From Pseudomonadota bacterium (GTDB lineage: Bacteria > Pseudomonadota > Alphaproteobacteria > Rhizobiales > Rhizobiaceae), in assembly GCA_023419535.1 (NCBI GenBank), contig JAEZXX010000046.1, positions 1 to 64,000 of the forward strand: a stretch of DNA of 64,000 nucleotides, written 5' to 3'. The position numbers and the translations under genes were made by a program. Below are positions 27,699 to 38,274 of this stretch, piece after piece. The notes beneath the pieces were generated by a model. It made no database searches, had not been told where the DNA came from, and saw nothing but the letters and a program-made list of their open reading frames with translations. Within the stretch, counting starts at the first letter, position 1, and each line of letters starts with the position of its first letter.

Positions 27699-28826
27699 GT
27701 GGTGCACGGGACGAACGCGACGGAGCCTCGGCGGGGATTCTTCTCGCGCAGGCCGAAGGACAAGCGGCGCTCGCGCGGCTCCCGGAACTCGCTCGTCATC
27801 TTCCTCAACTTCTGCTTCTCCGTCGCGCTCATCGGCGTCGTCATCGGCGGGGCCGTGCTCTACTGGGGCGCCAACCGGTTCGAGGCGCCCGGTCCCCTGC
27901 AGGCCGAGGCGACCTTCATGGTGCCCCGCGGTGGCGGCCTGCAGAGCATCTCGGCGGGCCTGGAGCGCGAGGGCATCATCGACAATGCCGAAATCTTCCA
28001 GGCGGGCGTGCGCCTGGCGGGGGCCGGCGGCGAGCTGAAGGCCGGCGAATACGCCTTCGAGCGCGGCGTCTCCATGCGCGAGGTGATGGACGCGCTGCGC
28101 GACGGCCGCTCGATCCAGCATTCGATCTCGGTTCCGGAAGGCTGGACCGTCGATCAGGTCTTCGCGCGCCTGGAGACGAACGAGACGCTGGTGGGCGACA
28201 TGCCCGAGAAGCCCGAAGAGGGCTCGCTCCTGCCCGACACCTACGTCTTCACGCGCGGCGAGAGCCGGGCCGACGTGGTGGAGCGGATGCGCGCCGCGCA
28301 GGCCGAGATGGTCGAGGAGATCTGGGCGACGCGGGTCGAGGGCCTGCCGATCGACACGGTCGAGGAGTTCGTGACCCTCGCCTCCATCGTGGAGCGCGAG
28401 ACCGGCGTCGCCGACGAGCGTCCGCACGTCGCCTCCGTGTTCATCAACCGCCTGAACGAGGGCATGCGCCTCCAGTCGGATCCGACCTTCATCTACGGCA
28501 TCTGGGGCGGTGCCGGTAAGCCGCCGGGCGAGCCGCTGCGGCGCTCCCACATCGATTCGGACACGCCCTACAACACCTATCGGATCAACGGCCTGCCGCC
28601 GGGCCCGATCGCCAATCCGGGGCGCGCGGCGCTGGAGGCGGTCGCCAACCCGCTCGACACCGACGACCTCTACTTCGTCGCCGACGGCACGGGCGGCCAT
28701 GCCTTCGCCCGCACCCTCGACGAGCACAACGCCAATGTCCGCGCCTATCGCCGCCTGATGGCCGAGCGCGCGGCCTCGCCCGCCGCCGAGGCCGAGGCCG
28801 AAGAGGACGCGACCCTCGTCGAGTAG
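27699..28826 (+). CDS. mltG: endolytic murein transglycosylase
   Basis: Inner-membrane enzyme that cleaves nascent peptidoglycan and sets glycan length. It has an N-terminal cytoplasmic Arg-rich stretch, one transmembrane helix (NSLVIFLNFCFSVALIGVVI), a LysM-like region and the YceG catalytic domain with the key glutamate in LASIVERETG, then NRLNEGMRLQSDPTFIYG and the TPYNTY motif. GAGGGG lies 9 bases before the GTG at 27699, which I chose; an ATG at 27654 without a good site is the alternative. An acidic Ala/Glu tail ends the protein. It follows fabF, as in many alphaproteobacteria. Confidence 0.93.
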   Translation: MVHGTNATEPRRGFFSRRPKDKRRSRGSRNSLVIFLNFCFSVALIGVVIGGAVLYWGANRFEAPGPLQAEATFMVPRGGGLQSISAGLEREGIIDNAEIFQAGVRLAGAGGELKAGEYAFERGVSMREVMDALRDGRSIQHSISVPEGWTVDQVFARLETNETLVGDMPEKPEEGSLLPDTYVFTRGESRADVVERMRAAQAEMVEEIWATRVEGLPIDTVEEFVTLASIVERETGVADERPHVASVFINRLNEGMRLQSDPTFIYGIWGGAGKPPGEPLRRSHIDSDTPYNTYRINGLPPGPIANPGRAALEAVANPLDTDDLYFVADGTGGHAFARTLDEHNANVRAYRRLMAERAASPAAEAEAEEDATLVE

Positions 28827-28857
28827 CGCCCGTCGAGGGCGGAAGGAGAAGCGGCCG

Positions 28858-29741
28858 ATGCCTGTCGCCAGCATGACGGGCTTCGCCCGGACCGAGCGCC
28901 ACCTCGAGGGCGGCCGTCTCGTGTGGGAGCTTCGCTCGGTCAACGGCAAGACGCTGGAGCTTCGCCAGCGGCTGCCGCCGGGCATGGACGGGCTGGAGCC
29001 CGAGCTGAAGCGGCGCGCCTCGCTGCGCCTGTCGCGCGGCAACCTCCAGGCGTCGCTCCAGATCGTCCAGGACGCCGTCCCGGCCGGATTTTCGATCAAC
29101 CGCGCGCTGCTCGCCGAGATCTGCGCGGTGACGGACGAACTCGTGCGCGCGGGCCACGCCGCGCCGCCGAGCGCCGACGGACTTCTCGGCCTTCGCGGCG
29201 TCATCGAGACGCAGACGCCCGAACCGCGCTCCGACATCGACGGCACGGTGCGCGTCGCGGCGCTGGAGGCCTTCGAGGACGCGCTCGACGCGCTCGTATC
29301 CATGCGCCGAGAGGAGGGCGCGGCGCTCGCCTCCGCCCTGTCGCGCCGCCTCGACCGAATCGAGGACCTCGCCGCGCGCGCCAGGGCCGACCCGGCCCGC
29401 CGCCCGGAGGCGATCGCCGAACGGCTGCGGCGCCAGACGCAGGCGCTGCTCTCCGCGAGCGAGGGGCTCGATGCGGCGCGGCTCGCGCAGGAGGCGGCGC
29501 TGATCGCGACGCGCGCCGACATCGACGAGGAGCTCGACCGGCTGGCGGCCCATCTGGCCGCGGCCCGCACGCTGCTCGCGTCCGGCGAGGCGGTGGGGCG
29601 CCGGCTGGACTTCCTCGGCCAGGAATTCCATCGCGAATCGAACACGATCTGTTCTAAGTCGAATGCAGCCTCGCTGACGGCCGTCGGCCTGGAGCTGAAG
29701 CTCGTGGTCGACCAGTTCAGGGAACAGGTTCAGAACATCGA

Positions 29742-29745
<4 letters not shown>
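28858..29745 (+). CDS. yicC: YicC family endoribonuclease
   Basis: A 295-residue protein of the YicC/YloC family (conserved N-terminal SMTGFARTE, C-terminal DUF1732 with FLGQEFHRESNTICSK). Members in other bacteria act as endoribonucleases affecting small RNA turnover; that activity here is by homology only. It lies between mltG and gmk, a conserved order, and its stop overlaps the gmk ATG by four bases. Confidence 0.92.
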
Positions 29746-30413
<668 letters not shown>

Positions 30414-30417
30414 CCCG

Positions 30418-31239
30418 TCAGAGTTCGTTCGCCAGGCGCACGAACTCTTCGACGCTCAGCGTCTCGGCCCGGCGTGTCGGGTCGATGCCGGCGCGCGACA
30501 GGAGCGCCTCCCCGCCGATCGCCTTCACGCTCTGGCGCAGCATCTTGCGCCGCTGTCCGAAGGCATGCTGCGTGACGCGCTCCAGCGCCTCCAGCGACGC
30601 GGGCAACGGACGTTCGCGAGGGCTCAGCCGCACGATGGCGGAGGTCACCTTCGGCGGCGGCGTGAAGGCCTGCGGCGAGACCTCGAACAGGATCTCGGCC
30701 TGCGTCCGCCAGCCGCACAGGACGCCGAGCCGGCCGTAATGATCGTCGCCCTCGCGCGCCACGATCCGCTCGGCCACCTCCTTCTGGAACATCAGCACGA
30801 GCTCGCGCCATTGCGGCGGCCATTGCGGCGCGGTGACGAGATCGAGGAGAATCTGCGTGCCGACATTGTAGGGCAGGTTCGCGACCACCCGGAACGGCCC
30901 GCCGGCGAGGCTTTCGAGATCGAGGGCGAGCGCGTCGCCCTCGATCACCGTCAGCCGGCCGGGACAGGCGTCCGCGATCGCGTAAAGCGCGGGCAGGCAG
31001 CGCGGGTCCTTCTCGACCGCGACGACGCGAGGCGCCCCGTGGGCGAGGAGAGCGCGCGTCAGGCCCCCGGGACCGGGTCCGATCTCGACGACCGGAAGCC
31101 CGTCCTTCAGGTCGGCTTGCCGCGCGATGCGGCCGGTGAGATTGAGGTCGAGGAGGAAGTTCTGGCCGAGCGCCTTCTTCGGCTCCAGCCCGTTCGCGGC
31201 GAGAACCTCGCGCAGCGGCGGCAGATCGTCGAGGCTCAC
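30418..31239 (-). CDS. rsmA: 16S rRNA (adenine1518/1519-N6)-dimethyltransferase
   Basis: Dimethylates two adenines of helix 45 in late 30S assembly (KsgA). The 273 residues have KKALGQNFLLD, the SAM loop EIGPGPGGLT, the acidic VAVEKDPRC, and the catalytic NLPYN. Starts at GTG; this GTG overlaps the pdxA stop (GTGA), so it is translationally coupled to pdxA, as in E. coli surA-pdxA-rsmA. Confidence 0.95.
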   Translation of the reverse strand: MSLDDLPPLREVLAANGLEPKKALGQNFLLDLNLTGRIARQADLKDGLPVVEIGPGPGGLTRALLAHGAPRVVAVEKDPRCLPALYAIADACPGRLTVIEGDALALDLESLAGGPFRVVANLPYNVGTQILLDLVTAPQWPPQWRELVLMFQKEVAERIVAREGDDHYGRLGVLCGWRTQAEILFEVSPQAFTPPPKVTSAIVRLSPRERPLPASLEALERVTQHAFGQRRKMLRQSVKAIGGEALLSRAGIDPTRRAETLSVEEFVRLANEL

Positions 31240-32282
31240 GCGGACGCCGCGCCCGGTAGGGCTGCGGAGGGCGCCATGCGCGCGGCGAGCCGCAGGGCGG
31301 AGGCGAAGCTGTCGGGCCGCGCCCGGCCCGTGCCGGCGATGTCGGCCGCCGTGCCGTGGTCGGGGGAGGTGCGGATCAGCGGCAGGCCGAGGGTGACGTT
31401 CACCGTCTCGTCGAAGGCGAGGGTCTTGGCCGGGATCAGCGCCTGGTCGTGATACATGCACAGGGCGACGTCGTAGGTGCGGCGCGCCTGCGCGTGGAAC
31501 ATCGTGTCGGCGGGAAGGGGGCCGACGGCGTCGATGCCCTCGGCGACGAGTCGCGCGACCGCCGGCTGGATCACGTCCCGGTCCTCGAGCCCGATCGCCC
31601 CGCGCTCGCCCGCATGCGGGTTCAGCCCGGAGACGGCAAGGCGCGGCGCCTCGAGACCGAAGCGGGACTTCAGGTCGCCGGCGACGATCCGTGCGGTCTC
31701 GACGATCAGATCCTCCGTCAGGAGCCCCGGGACGTCCTGCAGGGGCACGTGGATGGTGACGGGCACGCAGGAGAGATCGGGTCCCGTCAGGAGCATGACC
31801 GGCGTGAACGGGCGCTGGAGGATCTGGCCGCAGAGCGCGGCGAGATACTCGGTGTGGCCGGGATGGGAGAAGCCGGCATCGTAGAGCGCCTTCTTGTCGA
31901 TCGGGCCGGTGACGAGCGCGTGCGCCTCGCCCGCAAGCGACAGGCGCACGCCGCGGTCGATCGCCTCGATGGTGCCGAAGGCACTGGCGGGATCCACTTC
32001 GCCGGGCGTCTCGGCGTGCGGGTTGAGGAGCGGCAGGACGGGCAGGGCGCGTCGCGCGGTCCCGGCGGTTTCGCCCGGCGCGCCGATCGTCGCGATCTCG
32101 ACCGCAAGTCCGAGCCGGTTGGCCCGGGCCGCCAGCATCGCGGGATCGGCGATGGCGAAGAAGTCGGGGAGGCCGAGGGACTCCCGGTCGCGGTGGAGGG
32201 CGAGGAGAATGTCCGGCCCGACGCCGGACGGCTCCCCGACCGTGACGGCCAGCGGGCCGCGGGACGGAGCCGGCTCGCTCAT
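31236..32282 (-). CDS. pdxA: 4-hydroxythreonine-4-phosphate dehydrogenase
   Basis: NAD-dependent metal enzyme of vitamin B6 (PLP) synthesis. The 348 residues show GEPSGVGPDI, the GHTEYLA metal-ligand region, SGLNPHAGE and YHDQALIPAK, all family signatures. It overlaps both surA and rsmA by four bases. Confidence 0.95.
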   Translation of the reverse strand: MSEPAPSRGPLAVTVGEPSGVGPDILLALHRDRESLGLPDFFAIADPAMLAARANRLGLAVEIATIGAPGETAGTARRALPVLPLLNPHAETPGEVDPASAFGTIEAIDRGVRLSLAGEAHALVTGPIDKKALYDAGFSHPGHTEYLAALCGQILQRPFTPVMLLTGPDLSCVPVTIHVPLQDVPGLLTEDLIVETARIVAGDLKSRFGLEAPRLAVSGLNPHAGERGAIGLEDRDVIQPAVARLVAEGIDAVGPLPADTMFHAQARRTYDVALCMYHDQALIPAKTLAFDETVNVTLGLPLIRTSPDHGTAADIAGTGRARPDSFASALRLAARMAPSAALPGAASA

Positions 32283-33223
32283 CGACGGATGATCGTCGCG
32301 CGGTCCTTGAGCTCCTTCAGGAAGGCGATGTCCGGCTCGCTCTGCTGGTTCATCTGCTCGAACTCGCGGGCCTGGAACACCATGGACGCGGCGCGGTCGT
32401 CGGAGATGACGCGCTGGTCGCAGACGGCGATGAACTCGACGCCGCGCTCGGTTTCCTGCGCGCGCGTCACGCCGCGGCTCTGGATGGCCGAGATGTCGGC
32501 GCGCCACTGCTGCGGAAGCTCGGGCTGGGCGACGCGGCCGAGCTCGCGCACCGTCACGTCCCGCAGGCCCTGCGCGAACTGGTAGGTCGCCGGGCAGCTG
32601 GAGAAGCGCTGGCGCATGGCGTTCGCCTCCTGCATGCGGCGCCCCATCGCGCTGCCGCGCTCGCTGGCGGGCACCACGAAGATCACCTGCTGCAGGGTGT
32701 ATTCGGTCGTCGAGGGCTTCTCGCCGCCCTGCTGGAGCATGCGCTGGACCACGTCCTGCTCGCTCAGCATCTCGACCTGCCGCATGTTGGCCTGGACGGC
32801 CTGCGCCCAGCCCATCTGCGTGCGCACGTAGTCGCGGAAGCCGTCCGTCGAGAAGCCGACCTGCCCGAAGACCTGGCCGAGCTGGTCCATCGTCAGATTG
32901 TTGCCCTGCGCGAAGTTCTGGACGTAGGCCTCGACCATCTCGTCGGGAATGGTGATGCCGCGCCGCCGGATCTCCTGCCGCTTCAGCATCTCGTCGACGA
33001 GTTCGTTCGTCGCCGCCTCGTTGGTCGCGGTCTCGCGGCGCAGGCGCAGGAACGCCGCGCGCTGCTGGATCTGGTAGCTGGTGATCGCCTCGCGGTTCAC
33101 CACGGCGCGGACCTCGGACTGCTGGGCCGCGGCCGGCTGCGACGCCGCCAGCGCTCCGGCGAACGCGGATACCGCCACCGTCAACGTCAGGGCGGTCCGT
33201 CGAAGCATGCGTCCTGCCTTCAT
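32279..33223 (-). CDS. surA: SurA-like periplasmic chaperone / peptidyl-prolyl isomerase
   Basis: A 314-residue periplasmic folding factor for outer-membrane proteins. A signal peptide (residues about 8-36, ending QPAAAQ) is followed by the SurA N-terminal chaperone domain (VVNREAITSYQIQQRAAFLR, EMLKRQEIRRRGITI) and one degenerate parvulin-type domain (about 165-270). E. coli SurA has two parvulin domains, so this is the short alphaproteobacterial form. It follows lptD, its best-known client, by 95 bases. Confidence 0.88.
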   Translation of the reverse strand: MKAGRMLRRTALTLTVAVSAFAGALAASQPAAAQQSEVRAVVNREAITSYQIQQRAAFLRLRRETATNEAATNELVDEMLKRQEIRRRGITIPDEMVEAYVQNFAQGNNLTMDQLGQVFGQVGFSTDGFRDYVRTQMGWAQAVQANMRQVEMLSEQDVVQRMLQQGGEKPSTTEYTLQQVIFVVPASERGSAMGRRMQEANAMRQRFSSCPATYQFAQGLRDVTVRELGRVAQPELPQQWRADISAIQSRGVTRAQETERGVEFIAVCDQRVISDDRAASMVFQAREFEQMNQQSEPDIAFLKELKDRATIIRR

Positions 33224-33318
33224 GTGCGCGTCAGCCTCCGTCGATCCTGCCGGTTTCCATGACCGGCTTATCCTCGCGCCAGTGATGCGTCGAGCCTTTG
33301 GCGAAACGATGGTCGCCC

Positions 33319-35787
33319 TCAGAAGCGGGTTCCGGTCTCGGTGTCCCCTCCCACACCGAAGCCGAACTCGGTCTCGACGAGGGTGCGCAGCGACAGGCGG
33401 AACAGGACCTGGCTCTCGGCCGACTGCAGCTGGTAGCGGTCGCTCGTGCTGCGGTACTCGGCGAGCAGCGTGAAGCACTCGTCCGCGTAGCCGACGCCGA
33501 AGGAGCGCGAGATGATCGACGAGTTCTCGACGTCGTAGCTCAGCGCGCCGAAGGTCGAGATCTCCTCGGTCAGCTTGAGGTTGCCGCTGACCGAGAGCTG
33601 CTGGCGGTCTTCCGCGAAGCCGTAGGTCGGCTGCTCGGCGATCTGCGAATAGGTCACCGCCGTCTGGAGGTTGCCGAAGTCCATCGAACCGGAAAGGTCC
33701 GCGCGCTCCATGGACAGGTCGTCCTTGTCGAAGCGACCCTGCGCGGCGAGCGTCAAGCCGGCGGGAACGGTCAGAGCCAGCGAGGACACGTAGTCGGAGC
33801 GGTCCGTCTCGAGGCCCGAATCGTAGCCGACGAGCGCCAGATCGCGCTGCGCAAAGGGATTGTCGCCCGCCAGATGGTAGGACTGCCCGACGACGGCGTC
33901 GAGCGTGTAGCCGCGGCCGAAGACGCCGGCGTACTTCACGCCGACATTGGCGCGCGTGCCGCCCTCGATGCGATCGAAGCCGGAGAACTTGTCGTGGCTG
34001 AAGAGGTTCGTCGTGTTGAAGACGAGGCTCTGCGCGTCCTCGTTCGGCAGGATGCCGGCGCGACCTTCGTTCGGCCGCACGAGGAGCTGCGCGATCGGCT
34101 CGATCACGTGGCTGGTGGACGCGGTCTCGATCAGCCACGGATAGCGCGCTTCGAGCCCGGCCGTCGCCATGCCGCGCGCACCGGTCTCGTCGACCGCGAG
34201 GCCGCCGAGCGCGGTCCCGGTCGCCGGATCGGGGAAGCCGGGCGTGCTCATGTCGGCGCGGAAGACGTCGCCGCGGGCCGCGAGCATCGGCGTCAGGACG
34301 AGGCCGGATTCGGTGACGAGGTCGCTGCGCCAGATGGCTTCGGTCGTCGCCCGCGTGTAGTCGCCTTCGAGGCCGCGGTAGCGGAAGGCGTCCTGCCGGT
34401 AGCGATCGCCGAAGTCTCCGCCCGAGCAGATGCCGTTGTCGATGAAGGCGCTCTGGCAGATGAGGAGGTCGCCGAGAGAAGTCTCGTCGCGGCGCAGATT
34501 GGTGACGTTGACGTTCAGCTCGACCTCGCCGCCGAGGACGCCTTCCTCGATGCGCTGGTAGTCCAGCGACGGCAGCACGTAGGGCTGCACCTCCTCGGTG
34601 AAGGTGTTGCGCGTCTGGACGTCGAACTTCTGCGCGCGAAGATCGAAGAAGGACCGTTCGCCGAGCCCGGTGAGGTAGATCTCGGACGTCCGGTAGATGT
34701 CCGAGAAGTTCGGGATGCCGTAGACGTTGGAGAAGTTCGGGTCGTTCTGCAGGAGCGCGTCCCAGCCGACCGTCCAGTTCTGGTTCAGCGCGAAGCGGCC
34801 GGTGGTGCCGACCATGCCCCGGTTCTCGGGCGGAATGTCGGGTCCGAAGCCGACGCCGTCCGACCGGAAATCGTCGAAGGCGTCGGGGTCCCGCTGGGCG
34901 ATGCCGGCGGTCTGGAGCGTGAAATAGCCGCTCTCGAAGGCCTGCCGGTACTCGGCGTCCGCCAGGAAGCCCTGCCGCGCGTAGTAGGTGCCGCCGACCG
35001 TCAGGTCCTTGTCGTCGGAGATCGCCCAGAAGTAGGGCACGCGCACGCCGAATCCGGTCTTGTCGGAGGACTTGAACTGGGGCGCGAGGAAGCCGCTCTG
35101 GCGCTCGGCCGAGGAATCGGGCGAGGCGAAGTAGGGGAGGTAGGCGATCGGAGTGCCGAAGAGCTCGAAGCGGGCGCCGTAGTAGCGAACGACCTCGTTC
35201 TCCTGGTCCCAGACGATGCGCCGGGCCGTCACCTGCCACAGGGGTGGCCGGTCGGGATTCTCGGCGCAGGCCTCGCAGGCGGTGTAGACGCCGCGCTCGA
35301 AGGTCGTGGTCGCGCCGTCGCGCCGGACCGCCTGCTGGGCGGCGAACCGGGTGTTCTCCGGCGTCTCGATGCGCAGGGCCTCGACGAAGCCGTTGGCGAA
35401 ATCGTCGGTGATGTCGACGGCGTCGGCATAGATGCGGTTGCCGGTCGGCTCGATCAGCTCGACGTCGCCGGCCGCGACGAGCCGCTGGGTCGCCTGATCG
35501 TAGACGAGGTTGCGCGCGACGAGCTGATAGTCGCCGTAGTCGATCTGGACGCCGCCCGACGCGGTGACGCGCGCGCCCTCGCGATCGTAGGAGACGGTGT
35601 CCGCCTCCAGGAAGAGCTGCGTGCCCTCCGGGACGGCGACGCTGCCACCCAGATCGCTCAACGTGACCTGCGCCTGGCCGGAGCTCAGAGGCAGAATCGC
35701 GCACAAGGCGACGCCGCCCGCCAGAGCGAGCCTCAGCAGCGACCGGACGACCGGCTTGCCACGGCGCGAGTTCCCCCTCGGCCCCAT
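33319..35787 (-). CDS. lptD: LPS-assembly protein LptD
   Basis: Outer-membrane barrel that inserts lipopolysaccharide with LptE. The 822 residues have a signal peptide (cleaved near SSGQAQ), an N-terminal periplasmic beta-jellyroll (LFLEADTVSYDREGARVTASG) and a large barrel rich in alternating strands. Cysteines in AFIDNGICSGG and ACEACAENP, plus one near the C-terminus, fit the interdomain disulfides of LptD. The ATG at 35787 lies 1 base after the lptG stop, with GAGG in the lptG end acting as its ribosome-binding site. Confidence 0.93.
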   Translation of the reverse strand: MGPRGNSRRGKPVVRSLLRLALAGGVALCAILPLSSGQAQVTLSDLGGSVAVPEGTQLFLEADTVSYDREGARVTASGGVQIDYGDYQLVARNLVYDQATQRLVAAGDVELIEPTGNRIYADAVDITDDFANGFVEALRIETPENTRFAAQQAVRRDGATTTFERGVYTACEACAENPDRPPLWQVTARRIVWDQENEVVRYYGARFELFGTPIAYLPYFASPDSSAERQSGFLAPQFKSSDKTGFGVRVPYFWAISDDKDLTVGGTYYARQGFLADAEYRQAFESGYFTLQTAGIAQRDPDAFDDFRSDGVGFGPDIPPENRGMVGTTGRFALNQNWTVGWDALLQNDPNFSNVYGIPNFSDIYRTSEIYLTGLGERSFFDLRAQKFDVQTRNTFTEEVQPYVLPSLDYQRIEEGVLGGEVELNVNVTNLRRDETSLGDLLICQSAFIDNGICSGGDFGDRYRQDAFRYRGLEGDYTRATTEAIWRSDLVTESGLVLTPMLAARGDVFRADMSTPGFPDPATGTALGGLAVDETGARGMATAGLEARYPWLIETASTSHVIEPIAQLLVRPNEGRAGILPNEDAQSLVFNTTNLFSHDKFSGFDRIEGGTRANVGVKYAGVFGRGYTLDAVVGQSYHLAGDNPFAQRDLALVGYDSGLETDRSDYVSSLALTVPAGLTLAAQGRFDKDDLSMERADLSGSMDFGNLQTAVTYSQIAEQPTYGFAEDRQQLSVSGNLKLTEEISTFGALSYDVENSSIISRSFGVGYADECFTLLAEYRSTSDRYQLQSAESQVLFRLSLRTLVETEFGFGVGGDTETGTRF

Positions 35788-35788
35788 G

Positions 35789-36865
35789 CTATCCATCCTC
35801 TTGGTGCAGCAGGATCGTCGTCCCGAACAAGCCTGCCGCCACGACCGGGAACCAAGCCGCCAGGACGGCCGGAACCACGGCATTCGCCCCCAGCGTCTGC
35901 GCCAGGAAGGTCACGACGTAAAGCATGAAACCGGCCGCGATGCCACCGACGATCGTCGGTGCGGACTGACCGATGCGTGAATAACGCACCGCGACCGTCG
36001 CGGCGACCAGCGTCATCACGGCGAAGAGTGCCGGCATGGCGATCAGCGTGTTCAGTCGCATGGCGAAGGCGCTGGCGTTGTAGCCCAGGCTCCGCGCGGC
36101 CTCGATCTTGAAGGGCAGCTCCCAGACCGAAATCGCGAGGGGGTTGGCGATCCGCTCCTCGATGTATTCGGGGCGCAGCTCGGTCGCGATGTCGAGGCTC
36201 TCGCGCCGGTCGGGCGGATAGCCGACGCGCGTCACGACGGGGCTCTCCAGCCGCCAGTGGCCGTCGCCGAGGCTGGCGCGCGGCGCGTCGATGCGCTCCT
36301 CCACGCCGCCGTCCTCGTCGAAGAGGATGACCGTGACGCCGGCGAGCTCCGTTCCGCCGTGCGAGACGGCGCGCGCGCCGATGACGGAGTGGCGGCCGTC
36401 GCCCTCCTGGCGCAGCCATGCCGGGCGGTCCGCCTGATCGTCCGCGCTCTCGCCCGCGACGAGCGTCTGGAGCGCCTGCGACTGTGCCTGCGCGGCGGCG
36501 GCGAGCGGGTTGTAGAGCGCGACCGCGAGGATGCCGACTCCGAAGGAGCCGACGAGGAAGGGCGCCGACATCTGCCAGATGGAGACGCCTGCGGCGCGCG
36601 CTACGACGAGCTCCATCCGCCGGTTCAGCGAGACGAGCGCGAAGATCGAGGCGAAGAGAACGACGAAGGGAAAGGCCTGTTCGATGAAGGCGGGCACGCG
36701 CAAGGCCGAGATGGCCGCGGCCGTCCCGAACGAGATGTCGGCGAACCGGCCGCGGCGGCTGAGCTCGACCATGTCGATGAGGAAGGTCAGCGCGAAGAGC
36801 GGCAGGAGCGTCGCACCGAAGGAGAAGAGGAATCGGCGCAGGAAGTAGAGCTGGAGCGTGCGCAT
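35789..36865 (-). CDS. lptG: LPS export ABC permease LptG
   Basis: One half of the inner-membrane permease (LptB2FG) that extracts LPS. The 358 residues show two helices near the N-terminus, a periplasmic jellyroll (about 105-265) and three or four C-terminal helices, the YjgP/YjgQ layout. Its ATG overlaps the lptF stop by one base (TGATG). Confidence 0.93.
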   Translation of the reverse strand: MRTLQLYFLRRFLFSFGATLLPLFALTFLIDMVELSRRGRFADISFGTAAAISALRVPAFIEQAFPFVVLFASIFALVSLNRRMELVVARAAGVSIWQMSAPFLVGSFGVGILAVALYNPLAAAAQAQSQALQTLVAGESADDQADRPAWLRQEGDGRHSVIGARAVSHGGTELAGVTVILFDEDGGVEERIDAPRASLGDGHWRLESPVVTRVGYPPDRRESLDIATELRPEYIEERIANPLAISVWELPFKIEAARSLGYNASAFAMRLNTLIAMPALFAVMTLVAATVAVRYSRIGQSAPTIVGGIAAGFMLYVVTFLAQTLGANAVVPAVLAAWFPVVAAGLFGTTILLHQEDG

Positions 36866-38058
36866 CAGGCCTGCCCTCGCTCGAGCGCGCTGCGCGGCCC
36901 GGCCGCCCGGCGGCGCAGCGCTTCGGCGAGATCGGCGAAGACGCCGGCGATCCGCCGCACCAGCGGCATCTCGATGATGTTGTACTGCGTGGCGTAGAGC
37001 GCCGCGCTGATCGCGAAGGACAGGACCGGCATGGCGTAGACGAGGGCGACGAAGCGGATGTTCGTCTCCACGAGCGAGAGCGAGACGAAGCCTAGCGCCC
37101 GAAGCACCAGCGCTCCGCCGAGCGCGATGAGCATGGTCGGCCCGGCGCCCTGCCGGTTGGTGCGGGCATGGCCCGCCACGACGACGGCCCAGAAAGCGAA
37201 GGCGATCGGGTAGAGCCAGTCGGTCCGCCGGGCCGCGATCTCCTCGACGTAGCGCTCGGGCCGCTGCTGGGCCATCGAATCGCTGGGGTTCGGCCGCAGC
37301 AGCTCGGCGGTCGAACGCTCCGACATGCGCACCCAGTCGTTGGCCGAGACCGGGCGCAGCGTCGAGAGGTCGACCGCGTTGGTCTGGAACTCGACGATCG
37401 AGACCTCGCCCGTCGCCGTGATCCGGCGGTGGAGCTGTCCGTCCTGCATCACCAGGAAGGTGCTGCCGAACTGCTCGATGATCTGCCCCTGCTTGGCGAA
37501 ATAGGTCAGCTCGTACTGCGGCTCGCGCGTGTCGGCCATGAACAGGCCGTCGATGTGCCGGCCCCGCGCGTCCTCCACCGATACGACGACGCCGGCCTGC
37601 AGCTCCTCGAAGCTGCCCGGCGTCAGGAAGAGGCTGATGGCGTCCGCGTTGATGGTGCGGATGCCGTTCTGGAAGGCGGCCGAGGCCTTCGGGCCGACCA
37701 CCTGCGAGTTCACGAAGACGAGAAGGCCGCCGAGGACGCCGAGGAGGAGGATCGGGTTCGCGATGGAGATGCGCGGCGCCCCGGCCGCGTCGATGACCGC
37801 GCGCTCGGAATCGGCGTTGAGCCCGTTCAGCGCCTGCACGGCTCCGATCAGGATGGCGAAGGGAATGACGCCGGCCGCAAGGTCGGGCATCAGCATCAGC
37901 GCGATCCAGAACAGATTGCCCGCCGCCGAGGCGCTGGTGCGCACGAAGTCGATCCGGCTGAGCACCTGCACGATCCAGACGACCGCGACCAGGGCCGCGA
38001 GCGAGCCGAGCGTGTAGCCGATGGCGCGGCGGAAGATGTAGCGTTCCAGGAGCGTCAT
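36865..38058 (-). CDS. lptF: LPS export ABC permease LptF
   Basis: The partner permease of LptG. The 397-residue protein starts with MTLLERYIFRRA, the typical coupling helix of this family, and has the same helix-jellyroll-helix order. It leads the operon lptF-lptG-lptD-surA-pdxA-rsmA and is divergent from pepA, with 216 bases in between for both promoters. Confidence 0.93.
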   Translation of the reverse strand: MTLLERYIFRRAIGYTLGSLAALVAVVWIVQVLSRIDFVRTSASAAGNLFWIALMLMPDLAAGVIPFAILIGAVQALNGLNADSERAVIDAAGAPRISIANPILLLGVLGGLLVFVNSQVVGPKASAAFQNGIRTINADAISLFLTPGSFEELQAGVVVSVEDARGRHIDGLFMADTREPQYELTYFAKQGQIIEQFGSTFLVMQDGQLHRRITATGEVSIVEFQTNAVDLSTLRPVSANDWVRMSERSTAELLRPNPSDSMAQQRPERYVEEIAARRTDWLYPIAFAFWAVVVAGHARTNRQGAGPTMLIALGGALVLRALGFVSLSLVETNIRFVALVYAMPVLSFAISAALYATQYNIIEMPLVRRIAGVFADLAEALRRRAAGPRSALERGQA

Positions 38059-38211
38059 GGGGCGGTCGGGTCGATCCTCATGCCGATGGGCCGGCGGGCG
38101 TCACGGATGGGCCGCCCGTGTTCGGGCCCCGAGCCGCGTAGACTGCCCGAGCTTGGCTAAAGAAGGGCGAAGGAACACAGTTAACGGACCGCGCCTCGCG
38201 CGTCACGGCTT

Positions 38212-38240
38212 GCAATGCGGGTCCGCGTTTCCAAGATAGC
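38212..38240 (+). promoter_or_regulatory. possible pepA promoter
   Basis: TTGCAA and GATAGC boxes with a 17-base spacer, about 35 bases upstream of the pepA ATG. The -10 box is a partial match only. Confidence 0.4.
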
Positions 38241-38274
38241 GCCGCATCGCATTGCCCGCCTTCCGGAGCCTTCC

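Noticed and set aside
26193..29645. Very long minus-strand open frame (1150 codons) opposite fabF-mltG-yicC
   Set aside because: It is antisense to three well-recognised genes. The product is Arg/Ala/Gly/Ser-rich without domains, the usual result of high-GC codon bias.
33298..35928. Long plus-strand open frame opposite lptD
   Set aside because: The sense strand encodes LptD with signal peptide and barrel; the antisense product has no recognisable feature.
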